Source: CS4-C045 sp964347545 (GTDB lineage: Bacteria; Planctomycetota; Planctomycetia; Pirellulales; UBA7805). Taken from it: 28,016 bases of DNA. The notes under the pieces are model-generated. The model was not told where the DNA came from and did no database searches. It saw only the letters and a program-made list of their open reading frames with translations. Location: NCBI GenBank assembly GCA_964347545.1, contig CAYFZZ010000133.1, forward strand, positions 1 through 28,016. The letters are read 5' to 3'. Of the stretch, positions 24,013-28,016 are shown in pieces; the stretch's first letter is position 1, and each line of letters opens with the position of its first letter. Both the position numbers and the translations under genes were made by a program.

Positions 24013-25455
24013 ATGCTGACCCTGCCTGTCATCCGCTGGGGAAAACCGTACCAGTCGCTGGAGAGGGACGAGGTGCGGCACTTCGTCACGGGCGAATCGA
24101 TCGCCCAGGTCAGCCAGGCCAACCCCGGCCTCCTGGCTCGGGATATCCGCCAAGCCGACGAGGCTCGTCAGCTGTTGCGGCAGATCCCCTGCGAGGAGTT
24201 GGTCCACCGGATCGGCCGCGCCGCGGGGCTGTACCGCGACGGGACCTTGCCGATGGGGGAGGCGACGCAGAGCCCGGCTGAGTTTGCTCGAGCGCAGTCG
24301 GCGACCACGGGGCTGCCCGAGCACATGTGTCGGGCCAACATGGAAAAGAATTTTTTTGTGTTGAGCAACATGGGTCGCATGCTGGACGCGCTGACCCGCG
24401 GCCTGGACCTGTCGATTCTGAGCCGCGGGTACGGGATCGAACCGCGGGGGGTGGTGGTCAGCTACCAGGCGCAATCGCCCGTGCTGGGCCTGGTGCTCCC
24501 CTCCAACTCCCCCGGCGTCCATACCCTGTGGCTGCCGGTGATCCCCATGCAAGTCGGTCTGGTGCTCAAGCCGGGACCTCTGGAACCCTGGACCCCTTAC
24601 CGGATGCACGCGGCCTTGGTGGCGGCCGGGATTCCCGGCGAGGCCGTCTCGATCTATCCGGGCGGGGCCGACATGGGGACCGCCGTGGTGTCGCACTGCC
24701 CCCGGGTGATGATCTTCGGCGGCCAGCCGACGGTCGAGCGTTATCAGGGAAATCCCCGCGTGCAGGTACACGGGCCGGGCTACAGCAAAATCCTCCTGGG
24801 AGACGACGTGGTCGATGACTGGCCGCAGTACCTGGACTTGATGGCCGACAGCGTGTTGCTCAACAGCGGCCGCGGCTGTATTAACTGTTCCGGCATCTGG
24901 GCTTCGCGGCACACCGCCCAGATCGCCGAAGCCCTGGCGGCCCGTTTGGGACCGGTCGAAGTCCGTCCCCCCGACGATCCCCACTCCCAGCTGGCCGCCT
25001 TCACCGTGCCGGAAATGGCCGAAGCGATCTGGCAGCAGATCGAGCGGAATTTGGGCGAGGAAGGGGTCCAGCATCCGACCGACGCCTCCGGGGCGCGTTT
25101 CGAGCGGCACGAGCGGTGCGCGTACTTGCGGCCCATCGTCGTGCACTGTGACAGCCCGCAACCCACGCTGGCCAACCAGGAATTCATGTTCCCCTTCGTC
25201 AGCGTCGTCCGCTGCCCCCAGGAGAAAATGATCTCGTCCATCGGCCCCACTCTGGTCGCCAGCGGGATCACGGCGGACCCGCAGTTCCAGCGCCAGTTGA
25301 CCGACGCCACCCACATCGACCGCTTGAACCTCGGCCCCATCCCCACCATCAAGCTGGATTGGCTGCAACCGCACGAAGGAAACATCGTCGACTTCCTGTT
25401 CCGCGCTCGCGCCTTGCAACTCCCGGAGGAATCGCTGGCCAGCGGCGGGGCCTAG
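24013..25455 (+). CDS. Aldehyde-dehydrogenase-fold protein, probable acyl reductase
   Basis: The 480-aa product has the aldehyde dehydrogenase superfamily layout: cofactor-binding PSNSPGV (163-169), VLKPGPLEPW (184-193), the catalytic Cys289 region NSGRGCINCSG (with Cys292 beside it), and NQEFMFPFVSVV (388-399). The ELGGK glutamate used as general base by hydrolytic family members is replaced here by HGPGYSK (253-259). Loss of this glutamate is usual in CoA-dependent and acyl-reducing relatives, so I infer reduction of an activated acyl group to aldehyde (LuxC-like role). Direct membership of the LuxC family is not certain. The gene lies between the ligase and the iron alcohol dehydrogenase. 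Confidence 0.82.
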   Translation: MLTLPVIRWGKPYQSLERDEVRHFVTGESIAQVSQANPGLLARDIRQADEARQLLRQIPCEELVHRIGRAAGLYRDGTLPMGEATQSPAEFARAQSATTGLPEHMCRANMEKNFFVLSNMGRMLDALTRGLDLSILSRGYGIEPRGVVVSYQAQSPVLGLVLPSNSPGVHTLWLPVIPMQVGLVLKPGPLEPWTPYRMHAALVAAGIPGEAVSIYPGGADMGTAVVSHCPRVMIFGGQPTVERYQGNPRVQVHGPGYSKILLGDDVVDDWPQYLDLMADSVLLNSGRGCINCSGIWASRHTAQIAEALAARLGPVEVRPPDDPHSQLAAFTVPEMAEAIWQQIERNLGEEGVQHPTDASGARFERHERCAYLRPIVVHCDSPQPTLANQEFMFPFVSVVRCPQEKMISSIGPTLVASGITADPQFQRQLTDATHIDRLNLGPIPTIKLDWLQPHEGNIVDFLFRARALQLPEESLASGGA

Positions 25456-25553
25456 CCGCACCCTTGCCAGGTTCCGTGTGGACCACGTCAAGCTCGCGCT
25501 TCCCAAACCCTCCCTCCGCTGGCCCGATCCCCCTCACAGAACACGGCTCTGCC

Positions 25554-26705
25554 ATGGACCCATTCGACTACCAGCCCCAGACGCGGATAGTGTTTGGCGT
25601 GGACAAATTGGACGCGCTGGGGCAGCTAGCGGTCGAACTGGGCGGCCGGCGGGCTCTGGTGGTCACCGATCCGGGGATTGTCGCCGCGGGGCACGCCTTG
25701 CGGGGACAGCGGTCCCTGGAAGAGGCGGGGTTGGACGTGGCCCTCTTCTCCGGCGTCCACGTCAATCCCACCACCGACCACGTGGAAACCGGCTTGATCT
25801 GCGCTCAAACCTTCGGCCCCGACTTGCTGGTCGGTCTGGGAGGTGGCAGTTCCATGGACTGCGCCAAAGCGATCAACTTTCTGCTGACCAACGGTGGGCG
25901 GATGCAAGACTATTGGGGTGTCGGCAAAGCGACGCGAGCGATGCTGCCCATGATCGCGGTTCCCACCACCGCCGGGACGGGGAGCGAAACCCAGTCGTTT
26001 GCCCTCATCTCCGACGCTCAGACCCACACCAAGATGGCCTGTGGGGACAAGAAGGCCGCCTTCCGCATCGCCCTGCTGGACCCCCAACTGACCCTGACCC
26101 AACCACCGCAGGTGACCGCCGTCACGGGGATCGACGCCCTGGCCCACGCCCTGGAAACGCAGGTCACCACGCGGCGGAGTCTGTTGTCGCGGGGGTTCAG
26201 CCGTGAAGCGTGGCGACACCTGGCGACCAGTTTTCCGCGGGTGCTGGCCGACCCCGGCGATCTGGAAGCTCGGGCCGGCATGCAGCTGGGCGCCTGCCTG
26301 GCCGGCCTGGCGATTGAAAACTCGATGCTGGGCGCCGCCCATGCCCTGGCCAATCCCCTCACGGCCCGCTATGGGATCGTGCACGGCCAGGCGGTCGGCC
26401 TGATGCTGCCCCACGTGATCCGCTTCAATAGCCAGGCCGTCGCGGCCTGTTACGAGGAACTGTTACCGCTGACGGCGGGCCACGGCAGCGGTCCCCCGGC
26501 GGCCGCTGGTTGCGAGGGGTTAGCGACGTTTATCAGCGAGCTGATCGCCCAAGCGGGTCTCCAGTCCCGTTTGTCCGCGGCGGGTGTCGCGGCGGACGAC
26601 TTGCCGCTGCTGGCCGCCGCAGCGGCCCAACAGTGGACCGGCTCGTTCAATCCTCGTAAAGTGACAGAGCAGGACCTGTTGTCGCTGTACGAGGCGGCAT
26701 ACTGA
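25554..26705 (+). CDS. Iron-containing alcohol dehydrogenase (group III)
   Basis: The 383-aa product starts at MDPFDYQPQTRIVFG (ATG 25554); the frame opens earlier, at 25359, but that part overlaps the reductase gene and has no domain. It has the NAD(P)-binding GLGGGSSMDCAKA (95-105) and all four metal ligands: Asp194 and His198 (GIDALAHALE), His263 (GAAHALANP) and His277 (IVHGQAVG). The spacing matches FucO-type enzymes. It interconverts aldehydes and alcohols in the cytoplasm. Position after ligase and reductase suggests the reductive direction, aldehyde to alcohol. The beta-propeller gene begins 3 bp after its stop codon, so they are co-transcribed. Confidence 0.94.
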   Translation: MDPFDYQPQTRIVFGVDKLDALGQLAVELGGRRALVVTDPGIVAAGHALRGQRSLEEAGLDVALFSGVHVNPTTDHVETGLICAQTFGPDLLVGLGGGSSMDCAKAINFLLTNGGRMQDYWGVGKATRAMLPMIAVPTTAGTGSETQSFALISDAQTHTKMACGDKKAAFRIALLDPQLTLTQPPQVTAVTGIDALAHALETQVTTRRSLLSRGFSREAWRHLATSFPRVLADPGDLEARAGMQLGACLAGLAIENSMLGAAHALANPLTARYGIVHGQAVGLMLPHVIRFNSQAVAACYEELLPLTAGHGSGPPAAAGCEGLATFISELIAQAGLQSRLSAAGVAADDLPLLAAAAAQQWTGSFNPRKVTEQDLLSLYEAAY

Positions 26706-26708
26706 TTC

Positions 26709-27980
26709 GTGACCATGGCGTCCCGCGGGATGACCCACGTTGAGCACCATTGCCGGTTTGTCGTTCCCCCTGCGGATGGCTGGCCATACCGCGAGGACCG
26801 TCACCGGTCCGCACGGTCAGCGCCGAGTCGCCCTCCGGGAAAACTCGGGGCCATCCTCCTGTGGATGCTGGTGATGGGCGGGATGGGGGCGTCCGGGTGG
26901 GCGAGCCCGGCAGCGGGGGCCCGCCCGGACTGGCCCGTGTTTCGGGGGGATGCGGCCGGCAGCGGTGTGGCCACCAGCGAGCTGCCCCCGCGGCTCGAAC
27001 TGCTCTGGCAGTTCCAGGCCAAGGACACTTTGTTCGCGGCCACCGCCGTGATCAGCCAGGGCGTGGTCTATGTGGGTGACGCCGACCGCCAGTTCTATGC
27101 CCTCGACCTGGCCAACGGCAAGCCGCGGTGGTCGTTCGCGTCCGAGATCGGTTTCACCGCTGCCGCCGCCGTGGGAGAGGGCCGTGTCTTTGTAGGGGAC
27201 AGCGATGGCGTGTTTTATTGTCTCCGCGCCAGCGATGGCCAGCTGGTCTGGAAACACGAGACGGCCGCCGAGATCAACAGCAGCCCGAATTTTTACCAGG
27301 CCAGCGTGCTGGTCGGGTCCCAGGACGGCAGCCTCTATCGCTTTGCGACGGCCGACGGGACAGTGATCTGGAAATACACCATCGAGGCCAGCGGTGGCAT
27401 CCAGGGTTCGCCCACGCTGGCGGAAGCTCGAGCGTTCGTGTGCGGTTGCGATGGCAAGCTGCACGTGATCGACGTGGCCGAGGGCAAATCGCTGGCAACC
27501 TTGGACATCGGCAGTCCCACGCTGGCCACGGCCGCCATCGGTGGCGAGCACGTTTTCTTCGGGACGGAGGGGGCGCGGGTGTTGAGCGTTGCTTGGCGGC
27601 AGCCGAAACTGGTTTGGGCTTACGAACATCCCCTGCGGAAGTTGGCTTATCGTTCCAGCCCGGCAGTCCGCGGGGAAGTGGTGGTGATCGGGGGCCGCCA
27701 TAAACAGGTGGAAGCCTTGCGGGCGGCCAGTGGCGAGCGGCTGTGGTCGTTCCCCACCCGCGGTCGGGTCGATTCGTCGCCGGTCATCGTTGGCCACCGC
27801 GTCTTCTTCGGTTCCGCCGACGGACGGCTGTATGCCCTCGACCTGGCCCGCGGCGAGGAAATCTGGAACTATGACGCCGGCGGCGGCTTTACCGCCTCCC
27901 CCGCCGTCGCCGCCGGACGCCTCGTGATCGGCAACGACGACGGCACACTATATTGTTTTGGAGCCAAGAATGAGGAGTGA
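26709..27980 (+). CDS. PQQ-like beta-propeller protein, membrane-anchored or secreted
   Basis: The 423-aa product has a hydrophobic segment at about 46-66 (GAILLWMLVMGGMGASGWA), so it is exported or anchored with the bulk outside. From DWPVFRGD (74) on there are eight repeats of the type G-x-V-x-x-G-x-x-D-G-x-x-Y-A-L-D-x-x-x-G-x-x-W, the last ending at NDDGTLYCFGA; the N-terminal strand would close an eight-bladed ring. The repeats resemble those of PQQ dehydrogenases and BamB, but no PQQ ligands or catalytic residues were recognised, so it is likely a binding or scaffold protein. The start is GTG at 26709 or ATG at 26715; the long charged leader before the hydrophobic segment makes a later start possible. 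Confidence 0.88.
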   Translation: MTMASRGMTHVEHHCRFVVPPADGWPYREDRHRSARSAPSRPPGKLGAILLWMLVMGGMGASGWASPAAGARPDWPVFRGDAAGSGVATSELPPRLELLWQFQAKDTLFAATAVISQGVVYVGDADRQFYALDLANGKPRWSFASEIGFTAAAAVGEGRVFVGDSDGVFYCLRASDGQLVWKHETAAEINSSPNFYQASVLVGSQDGSLYRFATADGTVIWKYTIEASGGIQGSPTLAEARAFVCGCDGKLHVIDVAEGKSLATLDIGSPTLATAAIGGEHVFFGTEGARVLSVAWRQPKLVWAYEHPLRKLAYRSSPAVRGEVVVIGGRHKQVEALRAASGERLWSFPTRGRVDSSPVIVGHRVFFGSADGRLYALDLARGEEIWNYDAGGGFTASPAVAAGRLVIGNDDGTLYCFGAKNEE

Positions 27981-27995
27981 GTGGTGAAGAGTGAA

Positions 27996-28016
27996 TGGTG
28001 AATGGTGAATGGTGAA
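27996..28016 (+). repeat. 7-bp tandem repeat (TGGTGAA), running off the window
   Basis: Three exact TGGTGAA units reach the last base of the window, preceded by a degenerate run (GTGGTGAAGAGTGAA). It starts directly after the beta-propeller stop codon at 27978-27980. The full length is unknown. Confidence 0.85.

Noticed and set aside
23908..25506. 532-aa open frame antisense to the ALDH-fold gene
   Set aside because: Same cause: the sense frame carries the catalytic motifs, and the antisense product has low-complexity Gly/Asp/Gln-rich sequence without a domain.
22830..27980. Complete bioluminescence operon
   Set aside because: No luxA, luxB or luxD homologue lies beside the LuxE/LuxC-like genes; only the acid-reduction part could be related.
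26709..27980. Active PQQ-dependent alcohol dehydrogenase
   Set aside because: The propeller repeats are present, but I see no PQQ-binding disulphide, no catalytic Asp region and no cytochrome motif, and the protein is much shorter than the ~600-aa enzymes.

Overview
The window is GC-rich bacterial DNA, most likely from a planctomycete of the Pirellulales type. Four things point there: a giant surface protease with the planctomycete N-terminal LEPR motif; a DUF1559 prepilin-like protein beside a small lipoprotein carrying a carboxypeptidase-regulatory-like domain; ClpC next to a tiny lipoprotein; and several small proteins that I cannot assign to any general bacterial family. This assignment is inference from gene content; there is no rRNA in the window.

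Layout. 1-431: repeat-rich spacer with two copies of a ~110-125 bp direct repeat around a 15-bp inverted repeat. 432-6482 (minus): a ~1,645-aa secreted protein with a subtilisin domain and a second, zinc-type protease motif near its C terminus, then a secreted cyclase-family hydrolase. 6739-8292 (plus): DUF1559 prepilin-like protein and lipoprotein. 8293-8867: non-coding, with two more copies of the repeat core, a polypurine/polypyrimidine tract with nested inverted repeats, and a perfect terminator hairpin. 8868-10669 (minus): tRNA-Pro(GGG), a Mut7-C RNase-like protein and thiE. 10670-11394: non-coding, with a G-tract array and the probable clpC promoter and leader. 11395-14467 (plus): clpC and a small lipoprotein with an almost leaderless GTG start. 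14507-16451 (minus): a two-component pair (HTH-receiver regulator, then a soluble histidine kinase) behind a strong sigma70-type promoter and a hairpin-rich leader. 16738-21099 (minus): mnmG, a SNF2-family helicase and a 183-aa unknown protein. 21419-22509 (plus): a 156-aa unknown protein and a PilZ-domain protein. 22830-27980 (plus): four genes that look like one operon, encoding an ANL/LuxE-like ligase, an aldehyde-dehydrogenase-fold reductase, a group III iron alcohol dehydrogenase and a beta-propeller protein. The window ends inside a 7-bp tandem repeat.

The best candidate for an undescribed system is the last block. Activating ligase, acyl reductase and alcohol dehydrogenase in that order would take a carboxylic acid to an aldehyde and then to an alcohol. 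The ligase has LuxE-like length and lacks the C-terminal ANL subdomain. The reductase lacks the ELGG glutamate that hydrolytic aldehyde dehydrogenases use. The alcohol dehydrogenase keeps every metal ligand. The substrate is unknown. Second-rank items are the dual-protease giant protein, the repeat family with its composite arrangement at the left edge, the structured leader of the two-component operon, and the SNF2/183-aa pair.
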